DNA of 64,000 nucleotides from Bacillus vallismortis (GTDB lineage Bacteria; Bacillota; Bacilli; Bacillales; Bacillaceae). Below, one piece after another: positions 30,420-39,462 of this stretch. Position numbers and translations under genes: made by a program. The notes under the pieces are model-generated. The model made no database searches, was not told the origin of the DNA, and saw only the letters and a list, made by a program, of their open reading frames with translations. Where the stretch lies: assembly GCF_004116955.1 (NCBI RefSeq), contig NZ_CP026362.1, positions 3,694,001-3,758,000 of the forward strand, read 5' to 3'. Positions within the stretch are counted from its first letter, which is position 1; each line of letters begins with the position of its first letter.

Positions 30420-31232
30420 ATGTACAAACTAATTGCAATTGATATGGACGGAACACTTTTAAATGATCATCATGAAGTAACAGAGGAGGTCCGCAACGCG
30501 CTTAACGCGGCAAAAGCGGAAGGCGTTAAAATTGTGCTTTGCACCGGCCGGCCTATCGGGGGCGTGCGGAGATATTTAGATGAACTGAATCTAATTGAAG
30601 AAGGTGACTATGTCATCGCGTATAACGGAGCGCTTGTTCAAAATACGCATACAAATGAAGTGGTCACGGAGCTGTCTCTCGGATATGATGATTTGACTTC
30701 ATTATATGACCTGAGCATAGAGCTGAAGACGCCGATGCATTTCTTTGACTCATCTAACCTGTATACGCCTAACCGGGATATCAGCGAATTTACCGTATAC
30801 GAATCCTATGTGACACAAGTGCCGCTTCACTACCGAAAAGTTGACGAAATGCCAAAAGACATCCTCATCCCGAAAGTGATGTTTATTGATAAACCGGAGA
30901 ACTTAAGCCACGTCATTACATCGATTCCTACAGACGTGAGAGAAAAATACACGATGGTTAGAAGCGCGCCTTTCTTTTATGAAATTCTGCACCCTGAAGC
31001 CAGCAAAGGAAATGCTGTACGCCAGCTGGCGGAGCTGCTTGAAATTGAACAGGCCGAAGTCATGTCGATTGGCGACAACGGGAACGACCTGACAATGATT
31101 GAATGGGCGGGCTGCGGCGTTGCCATGGCAAACGCCATTCCGGAAATATTGGAGGCAGCAAACTTTCAAACGCGCTCCAATAATGAACACGGCGTTGCCC
31201 ATGCGATTCACGAGCTTGTGTTGGCGAAATAA
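30420..31232 (+). CDS. yxeH: HAD-superfamily Cof-type phosphatase YxeH
   Basis: A 270-residue HAD hydrolase of the Cof subfamily, a cytosolic sugar-phosphate phosphatase type. Motif I is 'IAIDMDGTLLND' (nucleophile Asp), motif II 'LCTGRP', motif III Lys in 'EASKGNAV', motif IV 'IGDNGNDLTMIE'. The insertion cap is of type C2. An AAGGAGATG site precedes the ATG. The natural substrate is unknown. Confidence 0.92.
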   Translation: MYKLIAIDMDGTLLNDHHEVTEEVRNALNAAKAEGVKIVLCTGRPIGGVRRYLDELNLIEEGDYVIAYNGALVQNTHTNEVVTELSLGYDDLTSLYDLSIELKTPMHFFDSSNLYTPNRDISEFTVYESYVTQVPLHYRKVDEMPKDILIPKVMFIDKPENLSHVITSIPTDVREKYTMVRSAPFFYEILHPEASKGNAVRQLAELLEIEQAEVMSIGDNGNDLTMIEWAGCGVAMANAIPEILEAANFQTRSNNEHGVAHAIHELVLAK

Positions 31233-31237
31233 TGAAT

Positions 31238-31266
31238 CCAGCCTTTTAGGAGGCTGGATTTTTTTA
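31238..31266 (+). terminator. Terminator of yxeH
   Basis: ATCCAGCCT/AGGCTGGAT stem followed by seven T; it also touches the 3' end of the convergent FG-GAP gene. Confidence 0.85.
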
Positions 31267-32241
31267 TCGGGGCTTTATTGTTCCTGTCCGGTCTGTAATG
31301 ACCTGCAGTCCTTTCTGCGGAATGGAGATTAAGATTTCTTTTCCGGCGATGCCATCAATATTAAGGACGTCAGCGATTGACCATGCTCCTCCTCCCAAGA
31401 CATAATTTTTGCCTGTTCCTTGATGGTCTTTCACAAGATAGACAGAGTCTTGTGTTTTGAGAATGATTTCTTCACCGGGTTTGCCGTCTGTATCCGCCGT
31501 ATCATAGAACGTCCAAGAGAGGTATGGCACATCATAGGACTTGAAGTTTTTTTTCGTATCATTGAAGACATATAGCTTGTTGCCGACGGTGACCACAAGC
31601 TCAGCGCCTGCCCTTCCATCGGTATCCGCCGCTTTGACAACATTCCAAAATCCCCAGTTGCCCGATGGCACGGTATGCTCTCTGGCAGATTTTAAACGGT
31701 CATTCACGATCATAATTTTATTGCGTTCAATGATGACGAGTTCATTTCCAGCCTGTCCGTCAGTATCGATTACATTTGTAATCGCCCAGTTTCCGTATGG
31801 TACTGAATAGGTTTTGACGGTGCGATCCACATGGTTGATCACATATACACCATTAAATGGAGCTACAGTGCTTTTGGCCAGCGGCTTCACCGTTTGCGGC
31901 TGTTCAGGGACAGCGGGATCAGGGTCGGGAACAGGCTGCGGAGCCTTTGGCGGCCATTTCACCTCACCGCTGCTGACCACGACCAATTCTGCACCGGCTT
32001 TTCCGTCCAAATCAGCGCCGCCTGCGACATGCCAGCCAGCACTTGGAATTTTGTATGAGGCCGTTTTCCCGTCAGAGCTGGCAACCAATATAGAATCCAC
32101 AGTATTGTAAACAGCCTCTAATCGCCCATCTCCGTTCAGATCCCAAGAGCCGATGTATACTTTCTGCCCGGCGGCTTCGGCATGCAGATTTAGAGAAGAA
32201 AAAAGGAAGAACACTAGAACAAATAGCCAGCATTTTTTCAT
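31264..32241 (-). CDS. Secreted FG-GAP/VCBS-type repeat protein, copy 1
   Basis: A 325-residue protein with a Sec signal peptide ('MKKCWLFVLVFFLFSSLNLHAEA') followed by six repeats of about 44 residues. Each starts with an acidic loop of the type [AI]D[TL]DG-xxG-xE ('ADTDGRAGAELVV', 'ADTDGKPGEEIIL') and ends in a 'W' motif ('GNWGFWNV'). This resembles calcium-binding FG-GAP beta-propellers. Repeat two carries a Pro-rich insertion ('PPKAPQPVPDPDPAVPEQP'). It follows its paralogue at 32261-33133 by 19 bp. Function unknown, possibly extracellular adhesion or binding. Confidence 0.75.
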   Translation of the reverse strand: MKKCWLFVLVFFLFSSLNLHAEAAGQKVYIGSWDLNGDGRLEAVYNTVDSILVASSDGKTASYKIPSAGWHVAGGADLDGKAGAELVVVSSGEVKWPPKAPQPVPDPDPAVPEQPQTVKPLAKSTVAPFNGVYVINHVDRTVKTYSVPYGNWAITNVIDTDGQAGNELVIIERNKIMIVNDRLKSAREHTVPSGNWGFWNVVKAADTDGRAGAELVVTVGNKLYVFNDTKKNFKSYDVPYLSWTFYDTADTDGKPGEEIILKTQDSVYLVKDHQGTGKNYVLGGGAWSIADVLNIDGIAGKEILISIPQKGLQVITDRTGTIKPR

Positions 32242-32260
32242 GTCCTCTCAGCTCCATTTC

Positions 32261-33133
32261 TTATTTTTTGACATCGGCAATCAAGCCAATCCGGTCCGTA
32301 ATCATTTTTTGCGGAGAGTTGGGAATGTCAATGAGGACCTCTGCCCCGGGAAGACCATCAATATCAGTAATGGTTTTCACATTCCAAACGCCGTTTTGCC
32401 GGATGAAGTAGTCTTTCTTTGCACCGCCGTTGCGAAAAATGTGAATGTAATTGCCTTTCGAAACAACGACATCGGCACCGTTATCACCATTTGTATCTGC
32501 AACCCCTTCGATTTTCCATGGCTGTGTCGATACAGATACTGGATAAGTGGCAACCCGGCGGCCGCTGTCGTATATGATTTTTAGGTCATTTCCTGCTTTT
32601 ACGGCGATTTCACTGCCTGTTTTTTTATCGATATCCGCAATCCCACCTATATTCCATACGCCGTTAGTCACCATGCGATACTCACGGACGTTGTTCGCCC
32701 TATCATCAATGATTTTGACATAGTCACCTGCTTTAACAATCACTTCATCTCCCTCATTGCTGTTTGTATTGGCTGTTCCTGCAACGTCCCAAGGGCCGTT
32801 TGTGATCTGGTATTCTCTCACATATTTGCCGGCATAATGAATCACTTGGGCATGATTTCCCGCCTTCACAATCAATTCAGCACCCGGCTTGCCGTTCGTA
32901 TCAGCTACAGCTGAAAGCTCCCATACCGGATTTGAAATCGAAAATGTTGTTGATATATTTCTCTCGTTGACGACCTCTATCGCATTTCCGTTATACGAAA
33001 ATACTTGCTCCAGTTTCCCATCACCATTTAGATCCCAGGAACCTAAATAATTTCGAATGGGCGTAGCTGCTGCAGAGGTCTGTAAAAAGAAAAAGGAAAC
33101 CATCACCATCAATATCGAGCATTTTTTTCTCAT
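32261..33133 (-). CDS. Secreted FG-GAP/VCBS-type repeat protein, copy 2
   Basis: A 290-residue paralogue of the gene at 31264-32241. It has a signal peptide ('MVSFFFLQTSAAA') and six repeats of about 44 residues with acidic loops ('WDLNGDGKLE', 'ADTNGKPGAELIV', 'ADTNGDNGADVVV', 'TDIDGLPGAEVLI'). It lacks the Pro-rich insertion of copy 1. The upstream position suggests it is the first gene of a two-gene operon. I do not recall either gene at this locus in strain 168. Confidence 0.75.
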   Translation of the reverse strand: MRKKCSILMVMVSFFFLQTSAAATPIRNYLGSWDLNGDGKLEQVFSYNGNAIEVVNERNISTTFSISNPVWELSAVADTNGKPGAELIVKAGNHAQVIHYAGKYVREYQITNGPWDVAGTANTNSNEGDEVIVKAGDYVKIIDDRANNVREYRMVTNGVWNIGGIADIDKKTGSEIAVKAGNDLKIIYDSGRRVATYPVSVSTQPWKIEGVADTNGDNGADVVVSKGNYIHIFRNGGAKKDYFIRQNGVWNVKTITDIDGLPGAEVLIDIPNSPQKMITDRIGLIADVKK

Positions 33134-33208
33134 AAATGTATCTCCTCATCTTTTATTTGGAAAACAATTCAAAATAGTACATTCTGCGCTCTAGACTCTA
33201 TCCCTCTT

Positions 33209-33448
33209 CTATTGAGAAAATGTCAATCTTTTGACATATCGGTTTAAGGCTTTTGGCCATCTCTTTTGATTCATCATCTTCCAATGCTGGCCATGAGTGT
33301 CGCAGTTGTGGTAAGCACAGCTATCCCCGTTTTGATGCAGAATGAAAAAAATAGCGGCTAGAAACATTGAAAAACCAGCTTGCGGGATCATGGCTGCCGG
33401 AGTGGCTTCCTCCTCAGCCGATGATAGCTGAGGCAGAGGCTGTTTCAA
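33209..33448 (-). CDS. Doubtful small ORF, 79 residues
   Basis: Starts at a TTG without a visible ribosome binding site. It has one hydrophobic stretch ('MFLAAIFFIL') and a Cys/His-rich part ('CAYHNCDTHGQHW'). It overlaps the sigma-B-like promoter of yxxB on the other strand. The composition is protein-like, but nothing else supports it. Confidence 0.25.
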   Translation of the reverse strand: MKQPLPQLSSAEEEATPAAMIPQAGFSMFLAAIFFILHQNGDSCAYHNCDTHGQHWKMMNQKRWPKALNRYVKRLTFSQ

Positions 33449-33466
33449 CTCTGTTCAATCGGGAAT
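33442..33466 (+). promoter_or_regulatory. Sigma-B-like promoter upstream of yxxB
   Basis: GTTTCA, 13-bp spacer, GGGAAT: one mismatch in each half against GTTTAA-N12-15-GGGTAT. It lies 37 bp before the gene, suggesting general-stress expression. Confidence 0.5.
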
Positions 33467-33502
33467 GTTACAGTAATGATTCTGTGAAAGAGGGTTGGGC
33501 AC

Positions 33503-34330
33503 ATGGCCGTGAAAGACGAGTGCATGTCTAAAATCAAACAAGAAACCAAGCCTTGGATCAAGAGGTGCGGGAGGCTTGGTTACTTTGCATTTGGCGGCGT
33601 TTTTATCCTGCTCGGGATCTTAGCGTGTATGACGGCAGCTGGAGCGGGAAGCGCGAAAGATTCGAGCGGAGCGCTCCACATGTTATCACGCATGCCGTAT
33701 GGACCGATCTTGCTTTTGCTCATTGGCGTCGGTCTCACCGGCTATGTGATATGGATGGTGTTGAGCGCGTTCAAAGACACAGAGGGACACGGAACAAGCA
33801 GACGCGGGCTGTCGCGGAGGATGGGAAATCTTTTTAGCGCCGCTGTATACGGAACCATTGCTTGGAAAGCCTTGCGTTTTGTATTTGCCCAAGGGGGAGG
33901 AAGCACGTCGGAACAGACGTGGTCCGCTTATGTATTGGCACAGCCGTTTGGCCAATGGCTCACAGGGCTTACGGGTGCGGGTTTTGTCCTATTTGCGATC
34001 GTTCAATTTGTGAAGGGCATCCGGGCTTCATTTATGAAAGAATTCGATACATCAAAAATGAACAAACAGATGATATGCATCGCGAAAAACACCGGGCGCG
34101 CAGGCAATATCGCCCGAGCCATTATTTTCTCGGCCATCGGCTATTTTCTTATTAAGACAGCCATGACCGCTGACCCTGATGATACAAGAGGCTTTGACGG
34201 CGCGCTCGCCGAACTCGCACAGCAGCCGCATGGCAAATGGATTCTATCTATGTTGGCGTTCGGGCTGATTTTATATGGAATATACGCCATTATGAAAGGC
34301 ATTTATCAGTATATGACATGGAAGAAGTGA
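33503..34330 (+). CDS. yxxB: DUF1206 membrane protein YxxB
   Basis: A 275-residue protein with six membrane helices arranged as three repeated pairs, the DUF1206 pattern. Each repeat opens with an aromatic/Gly motif ('GRLGYFAFGGVF', 'GNLFSAAVYGTIAWKALR', 'GNIARAIIFSAIGYFL') and has an Ala/Gln-rich loop ('LAQQPHGKW', 'VLAQPFGQW'). AAAGAGGG precedes the ATG at 33503; an in-frame ATG at 33527 is an alternative. Function unknown. The symbol is from position beside deoR and is moderately sure. Confidence 0.7.
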   Translation: MAVKDECMSKIKQETKPWIKRCGRLGYFAFGGVFILLGILACMTAAGAGSAKDSSGALHMLSRMPYGPILLLLIGVGLTGYVIWMVLSAFKDTEGHGTSRRGLSRRMGNLFSAAVYGTIAWKALRFVFAQGGGSTSEQTWSAYVLAQPFGQWLTGLTGAGFVLFAIVQFVKGIRASFMKEFDTSKMNKQMICIAKNTGRAGNIARAIIFSAIGYFLIKTAMTADPDDTRGFDGALAELAQQPHGKWILSMLAFGLILYGIYAIMKGIYQYMTWKK

Positions 34331-34365
34331 GCTCTGGACAGGTCCGCGTTCAGAGCGTTTTTCAA
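34331..34365 (+). terminator. Terminator of yxxB
   Basis: GCTCTG/CAGAGC inverted repeat followed by GTTTTT directly after the stop codon. Confidence 0.65.
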
Positions 34366-34464
34366 TTTCTCTGAAATCAGGTGGATGAAAGCCAGCGTCA
34401 GCCTGTATAATAAAAGCAAATCGAAAGCAGTTTCATCATGAACTGATCCACAGGGAGGTGCGGA

Positions 34465-35406
34465 ATGGATCGGGAAAAACAACAATTAAGCATAGAAGCG
34501 GCAAGGCTCTACTATCAGTCTGATTACAGTCAGCAGCAAATTGCTGAGCAGCTCAACATTTCAAGGCCGACCGTTTCCCGGCTGCTGCAATATGCAAAGG
34601 CAAAAGGGTTTGTCCAGATTCGCGTCATGGACCCTTTTGAGGATTTGGATGCGCTCGGTTCCATGCTTGAAGAAAAGTACGGGCTTCTCGAGGCGCATGT
34701 TGTGTTTTCTCCGACACCCGATTATGCAGGAATTACACATGACCTAAGCCGCTATGGTGCAGAATATATGCATGAAACGGTGAAAGACGGCGACATTGTC
34801 GGTGTCAGCTGGGGAACCACCATGTATCAAATCGCGCAAAACATGCAGCCGAAGGAGGTAAAAGGCGTCGAGGTCGTCCAGCTGAAAGGCGGCATCAGCC
34901 ACTCCCGGGTGAACACGTATTCTGCTGAAACGATTCAGCTGTTTGCAGAGGCTTTTCAAACGATGCCGCGCTATCTCCCGCTTCCCGTCGTATTTGATCA
35001 TGCGGATGTAAAGCAAATGGTGGAGAACGACCGACATATCGAACGGATTATCGAGATGGGCAAGCAGGCGAATATCGCTCTCTTCACGGTGGGAACGGTC
35101 CGTGACGAAGCGCTGTTATTCCGGCTCGGGTATTTTAATGAAGAAGAGAAGGCCCTTTTGAAAAGGCAAGCTGTCGGGGATATCTGTTCACGCTTTTTTG
35201 ATGCAGAAGGGAATATTTGCAGCAGCGCCATCAATGACCGGACCATTGGCGTCGAGCTTGAAGACCTCAGGCAGAAGGAACGCTCCATTTTAGTGGCCGG
35301 CGGGAGCAGAAAAGTGTCCTCCATACACGGGGCGTTGACAGGAAAATACGCCAACGTTTTAATCATCGACCAGCATACCGCAAGGGCGCTTGTTCATGAT
35401 TTGTGA
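34465..35406 (+). CDS. deoR: Deoxyribonucleoside regulator DeoR
   Basis: A 313-residue SorC/DeoR-type repressor with an N-terminal helix-turn-helix ('YSQQQIAEQLNISRPTVSRLL') and a sugar-binding domain of the phosphosugar isomerase fold ('VGVSWGTTMYQIA'). In B. subtilis it represses dra-nupC-pdp and is released by deoxyribose 5-phosphate, made or consumed by that operon. The operon follows directly, with a matching palindromic operator. GGGAGGTG precedes the ATG. Confidence 0.94.
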   Translation: MDREKQQLSIEAARLYYQSDYSQQQIAEQLNISRPTVSRLLQYAKAKGFVQIRVMDPFEDLDALGSMLEEKYGLLEAHVVFSPTPDYAGITHDLSRYGAEYMHETVKDGDIVGVSWGTTMYQIAQNMQPKEVKGVEVVQLKGGISHSRVNTYSAETIQLFAEAFQTMPRYLPLPVVFDHADVKQMVENDRHIERIIEMGKQANIALFTVGTVRDEALLFRLGYFNEEEKALLKRQAVGDICSRFFDAEGNICSSAINDRTIGVELEDLRQKERSILVAGGSRKVSSIHGALTGKYANVLIIDQHTARALVHDL

Positions 35407-35422
35407 CATATGCTAACTGTTC

Positions 35423-35440
35423 GCTGAACAAAATTTCAAT
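35423..35440 (+). promoter_or_regulatory. DeoR operator upstream of deoC
   Basis: GCTGAACAAAATTTCAAT is nearly palindromic (TGAA/TTCA) and matches, with two changes, the DeoR operator known for the B. subtilis dra promoter. A second half site TTCAA at 35457 lies between the -35 and -10 elements, as described there. Confidence 0.75.
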
Positions 35441-35446
35441 TACCAA

Positions 35447-35476
35447 TTTACATATGTTCAAAAGTCGGTTATGCTA
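35447..35476 (+). promoter_or_regulatory. Promoter of deoC-nupC-pdp
   Basis: TTTACA, 18-bp spacer, TATGCT, about 35 bp before the deoC start and embedding the third DeoR half site. Confidence 0.6.
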
Positions 35477-35511
35477 AAAAATATCTTAACAAAAAAGGAA
35501 GTGTGGGACGG

Positions 35512-36183
35512 ATGTCATTAGCTAACATAATTGATCATACAGCTTTGAAACCGCATACACAAAAAGCGGAAATTCTAACATTAATCGAAGAAGCGAAAAC
35601 ATACAAATTTGCTTCTGTATGTGTCAACCCGACATGGGTGCAGCTTGCTGCAAAAGAGCTTGAGGGAACTGGAGTTGACGTTTGTACGGTCATCGGCTTC
35701 CCGCTCGGTGCCAGCACAACTGAAACAAAAGCGTTCGAAACAAAAGACGCGATTTCAAAAGGCGCCACTGAAGTGGACATGGTCATTAACATTGCCGCTT
35801 TGAAAGACAAAGAAGATGATATGGTTGAAGCGGACATCCGCGGTGTGGTGGAAGCTGCAGCCGGAAAAGCGCTTGTCAAAGTCATTATCGAAACATGCCT
35901 TCTGACTGATGAAGAAAAAGAGCGTGCATGCCGTTTAGCGGTTTCTGCGGGAGCGGATTTCGTGAAAACATCAACAGGCTTCTCAACAGGCGGTGCAACG
36001 AAGGAAGATATCGCCTTAATGCGCAAAACAGTAGGTCCTGATATCGGCGTGAAAGCGTCCGGCGGCATCAGAACGAAAGAAGATGTTGACACAATGGTCG
36101 AGGCGGGAGCGAGCCGAATCGGCGCTAGCGCAGGCGTTTCCATTGTAAAAGGGGAACATGCATCTGGCGGAGACAACTATTAA
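35512..36183 (+). CDS. deoC: Deoxyribose-phosphate aldolase
   Basis: A 223-residue class I aldolase (the dra gene product in B. subtilis) that cleaves 2-deoxyribose 5-phosphate to glyceraldehyde 3-phosphate and acetaldehyde. The Schiff-base Lys is in 'FVKTSTGFS' near residue 152. 'VCVNPTWV' and '[10 protein letters not shown]' complete the active site and phosphate site. AAGGAAG precedes the ATG at 35512; an in-frame start at 35503 is poorer. Confidence 0.96.
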   Translation: MSLANIIDHTALKPHTQKAEILTLIEEAKTYKFASVCVNPTWVQLAAKELEGTGVDVCTVIGFPLGASTTETKAFETKDAISKGATEVDMVINIAALKDKEDDMVEADIRGVVEAAAGKALVKVIIETCLLTDEEKERACRLAVSAGADFVKTSTGFSTGGATKEDIALMRKTVGPDIGVKASGGIRTKEDVDTMVEAGASRIGASAGVSIVKGEHASGGDNY

Positions 36184-36275
36184 GAAGCTGACGGAAGGCC
36201 GATTGCTTTCCGTTACTCTTCTATTATTCACGGGGAAATAATATTGTAAGCGAATACAGATAAAGGAGAACACAT

Positions 36276-37457
36276 ATGAAGTATTTGATTGGGATTATCG
36301 GTTTAATCGTGTTTTTAGGCCTTGCATGGATCGCAAGCAGCGGGAAAAAGAGAATTAAGATCCGCCCAATTGTTGTTATGCTCATTTTGCAATTTATACT
36401 CGGCTACATTCTCCTCAATACCGGTGTAGGGAATTTCCTTGTAGGAGGATTTGCAAAAGGATTCAATTACCTGCTTGGATACGCGGCAGAGGGAATCAAC
36501 TTTGTGTTTGGCGGTCTGGTGAATGCGGACCAAACGACATTCTTTATGAATGTTCTCTTGCCGATTGTGTTTATTTCCGCTCTGATTGGGATTTTGCAAA
36601 AATGGAAAATACTCCCGTTCATTATTAGATATATCGGACTTGCTCTCAGCAAGATAAACGGTATGGGAAGACTGGAATCGTATAACGCAGTCGCTTCTGC
36701 TATTTTAGGGCAATCTGAAGTATTTATCTCCTTGAAGAAAGAACTCGGTCTTTTAAATCAGCAGCGCATGTACACGCTTTGCGCCTCTGCGATGTCAACC
36801 GTATCCATGTCAATCGTCGGCGCGTATATGACGATGCTGGAGCCGGAATATGTTGTAACGGCGCTGGTCTTGAACTTATTTGGCGGTTTCATTATTGCTA
36901 CTATTATTAATCCTTACGATGTGGAAGAAGAAGAGGATATGCTGCGTGTTGAAGAGGAAGAAAAGCAATCCTTCTTCGAAGTGCTCGGAGAATACATCCT
37001 TGATGGCTTCAAGGTAGCGGTTGTTGTCGCTGCGATGCTGATTGGATTTGTTGCGATCATTGCCTTGATTAACGGTATTTTTAATGCAGTATTCGGTATT
37101 TCCTTCCAAGACATTCTTGGATATGTGTTTGCTCCATTCGCTTTTCTTGTGGGGATCCCATGGAATGAAGCTGTTAATGCGGGAAGCATTATGGCAACAA
37201 AAATGGTATCTAATGAATTTGTCGCCATGACGACATTAACGCAAAACGGATTCGAATTCAGCGGCCGAACAACAGCGATCGTATCGGTATTCCTTGTGTC
37301 ATTTGCGAACTTCTCCTCAATCGGGATCATCGCCGGTGCCGTAAAAGGACTGAATGAAAAACAAGGAAATGTTGTTGCTCGTTTCGGCTTGAAATTATTA
37401 TACGGCGCAACGCTTGTCAGCTTTTTATCAGCGGCAATTGTGGGCTTGATTTACTGA
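36276..37457 (+). CDS. nupC: Pyrimidine nucleoside transporter NupC
   Basis: A 393-residue concentrative nucleoside transporter of the CNT family in the cytoplasmic membrane. It shows the family motifs '[16 protein letters not shown]', '[14 protein letters not shown]', '[27 protein letters not shown]' (positions 37150-37230) and 'FSSIGIIAG'. It imports pyrimidine (deoxy)nucleosides for Pdp. AAAGGAGAAC precedes the ATG. A small hairpin ACGGAA/TTCCGT at 36188-36211 lies between it and deoC. Confidence 0.95.
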   Translation: MKYLIGIIGLIVFLGLAWIASSGKKRIKIRPIVVMLILQFILGYILLNTGVGNFLVGGFAKGFNYLLGYAAEGINFVFGGLVNADQTTFFMNVLLPIVFISALIGILQKWKILPFIIRYIGLALSKINGMGRLESYNAVASAILGQSEVFISLKKELGLLNQQRMYTLCASAMSTVSMSIVGAYMTMLEPEYVVTALVLNLFGGFIIATIINPYDVEEEEDMLRVEEEEKQSFFEVLGEYILDGFKVAVVVAAMLIGFVAIIALINGIFNAVFGISFQDILGYVFAPFAFLVGIPWNEAVNAGSIMATKMVSNEFVAMTTLTQNGFEFSGRTTAIVSVFLVSFANFSSIGIIAGAVKGLNEKQGNVVARFGLKLLYGATLVSFLSAAIVGLIY

Positions 37458-37485
37458 ACATAATCGAAAAGGATCGGTGACCATA

Positions 37486-38787
37486 ATGAGAATGGTAGAC
37501 ATCATCATCAAAAAACAAAACGGAAAAGAACTCACCACAGAGGAAATTCAATTTTTCGTGAACGGCTATACGAACGGAAGCATTCCTGATTATCAGGCAA
37601 GCGCGCTTGCCATGGCGATTTTTTTCCAGGATATGAGTGACCGCGAGCGTGCGGACTTGACGATGGCTATGGTGAACTCCGGTGAAACGATTGATCTTTC
37701 TGCCATTGAAGGGATTAAAGTGGATAAACACTCCACCGGCGGCGTCGGCGACACGACAACACTCGTTCTCGCCCCGCTTGTTGCGGCTCTTGATGTGCCG
37801 GTAGCCAAAATGTCAGGACGCGGCCTCGGCCATACGGGCGGAACGATTGATAAATTAGAGGCCATTGACGGGTTTCACGTGGAACTGTCGAAGGACGAAT
37901 TTATTAAGCTCGTGAACCGCGACAAGGTTGCCGTCATCGGCCAAAGCGGCAACTTGACGCCGGCTGATAAAAAACTGTACGCGCTGCGTGATGTAACGGG
38001 AACGGTTAATTCCATCCCGCTCATCGCAAGCTCGATTATGAGCAAGAAAATCGCTGCCGGAGCGGACGCCATCGTACTCGACGTCAAAACGGGAGCGGGC
38101 GCCTTCATGAAAACGGACGAAGACGCCGCTGAACTCGCCAAAGCGATGGTGCGTATCGGAAATAACGTCGGCCGCCAAACCATGGCAGTCATTTCCGACA
38201 TGTCCCAGCCGCTCGGCTTTGCGATCGGAAATGCGCTCGAAGTCAAAGAAGCGATTGACACGCTCAAAGGCGAGGGTCCTGAAGATCTTCATGAGCTAGT
38301 TTTAACGCTCGGTAGCCAAATGGTTGTACTTGCGAAAAAAGCCAATACATTAGACGAGGCGAGAGCGAAGCTGGAAGAAGTCATGAAAAACGGCAAAGCG
38401 CTGGAGAAATTCAAGGACTTCCTGAAAAACCAAGGCGGCGACAGCTCGATTGTTGACGATCCGTCTAAGCTTCCGCAGGCTGCCTATCAAATTGATGTGC
38501 CTGCCAAAGAAGCCGGTTTCGTCTCCGAAATCGTCGCGGACGAAATCGGCGTCGCAGCCATGCTGTTAGGTGCTGGACGTGCCACAAAAGAAGACGAAAT
38601 CGATTTAGCCGTCGGCATCATGCTCCGCAAAAAGGTCGGCGACAAGGTAGAAAAAGGTGAACCGCTCGTCACGCTTTACGCCAACCGTGAGAACGTCGAT
38701 GAAGTCATGGCGAAAGTCTATGATAACATTCGCATCGCAGCGGAAGCGAAGGCGCCGAAGCTGATTCATACGTTGATTACGGAATAA
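37486..38787 (+). CDS. pdp: Pyrimidine-nucleoside phosphorylase Pdp
   Basis: A 433-residue phosphorylase splitting uridine, thymidine and deoxyuridine into base and (deoxy)ribose 1-phosphate. The substrate/phosphate motifs are '[13 protein letters not shown]', '[17 protein letters not shown]' and '[10 protein letters not shown]'; the C-terminal domain ends in 'KLIHTLITE'. The ATG at 37486 gives the family length, and AAAGGATCGGTGA lies upstream. It is the last gene of the operon, closed by a terminator. Confidence 0.96.
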   Translation: MRMVDIIIKKQNGKELTTEEIQFFVNGYTNGSIPDYQASALAMAIFFQDMSDRERADLTMAMVNSGETIDLSAIEGIKVDKHSTGGVGDTTTLVLAPLVAALDVPVAKMSGRGLGHTGGTIDKLEAIDGFHVELSKDEFIKLVNRDKVAVIGQSGNLTPADKKLYALRDVTGTVNSIPLIASSIMSKKIAAGADAIVLDVKTGAGAFMKTDEDAAELAKAMVRIGNNVGRQTMAVISDMSQPLGFAIGNALEVKEAIDTLKGEGPEDLHELVLTLGSQMVVLAKKANTLDEARAKLEEVMKNGKALEKFKDFLKNQGGDSSIVDDPSKLPQAAYQIDVPAKEAGFVSEIVADEIGVAAMLLGAGRATKEDEIDLAVGIMLRKKVGDKVEKGEPLVTLYANRENVDEVMAKVYDNIRIAAEAKAPKLIHTLITE

Positions 38788-38792
38788 TCATA

Positions 38793-38828
38793 AAGCACAT
38801 CCCATCCTGAGTGGGGTGTGCTGTTTTG
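38793..38828 (+). terminator. Terminator of deoC-nupC-pdp
   Basis: AGCACATCCCA/TGGGGTGTGCT stem followed by GTTTTG just after the pdp stop codon. Confidence 0.8.
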
Positions 38829-39224
38829 ATTGTCTTTGTATTCCCTCTCGGCTGTTTTTTTGAAAAGATGGGATCAAAAGTGAGGACGATGCAAGAAGGC
38901 ATAAGAGGTTAAAGCGGTGTGCGAAAACAGATCCTTTACTTTCTCTCTTTTTTAAGATTCTCTTTCTAAAGTTAGTACTCGCATTCTCATCTATATAGGG
39001 AGGTAAGGACCCCCGATTGTTTAAGCGACCGAGCTTAATGAAATCTAGGGTATGGCCAAGTCAAGTGAAACCGTAACGATCAGTCAGGTATGATAATAAA
39101 AAATGTCACGAAAAGGGAACTGATCCAGAAGAAAGCCGCTTTATTATAATCTATGACGTGGCAAGACCGGCCAAAGCGTTTGACACATGTGGATGGAAAA
39201 ATAGAAAACAAGAAAGAAGGAAAA
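38829..39224. other. Gene-poor stretch at the expected hut site
   Basis: About 400 bases between the pdp terminator and a doubtful ORF, with no convincing coding frame, repeat or RNA gene. In strain 168 the hut operon sits between pdp and abn2. I see no HutP-like or other hut remnant here. Confidence 0.5.
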
Positions 39225-39389
39225 ATGGCAAAAGGGTTGAATTATGAAGTAGAGGATATGCAAGCAGCAGTCCTGCATCAAGCAGGTAGCGAGACCATCA
39301 ATCTCTCCCTGGATATCATGAACATCATAGTAAGAGAACAGTGGGAAATCACTTACCCGTTTGAATATGAAAACATCCGGTCTTTATAA
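39225..39389 (+). CDS. Doubtful small ORF, 54 residues
   Basis: The frame from ATG 39225, after GAAAGAAGGAAAA, encodes an acidic peptide ('LNYEVEDMQAAVLHQAG', 'DIMNIIVREQWE'). The frame is open back to 39153. No family recognised; it could be a remnant of a larger gene left at the former hut junction. Confidence 0.3.
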   Translation: MAKGLNYEVEDMQAAVLHQAGSETINLSLDIMNIIVREQWEITYPFEYENIRSL

Positions 39390-39416
39390 ACGGGCCGGGG
39401 TTTCTTCATAGAAAAA

Positions 39417-39430
39417 TGTAAGCGCTTTAA
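39417..39430 (+). promoter_or_regulatory. cre site upstream of abn2
   Basis: TGTAAGCGCTTTAA matches the cre consensus TGWAANCGNTNWCA except one position, 33 bp before the arabinanase start. CcpA repression is expected for such a secreted polysaccharidase. Confidence 0.7.
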
Positions 39431-39462
39431 ATTTTAATAAAAAAGTGAGGCGAATTGTGTAA

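Noticed and set aside
35535..36176. 213-residue minus-strand ORF inside deoC
   Set aside because: It is a complement shadow of the aldolase gene, caused by codon bias; no start signal and no recognisable protein.
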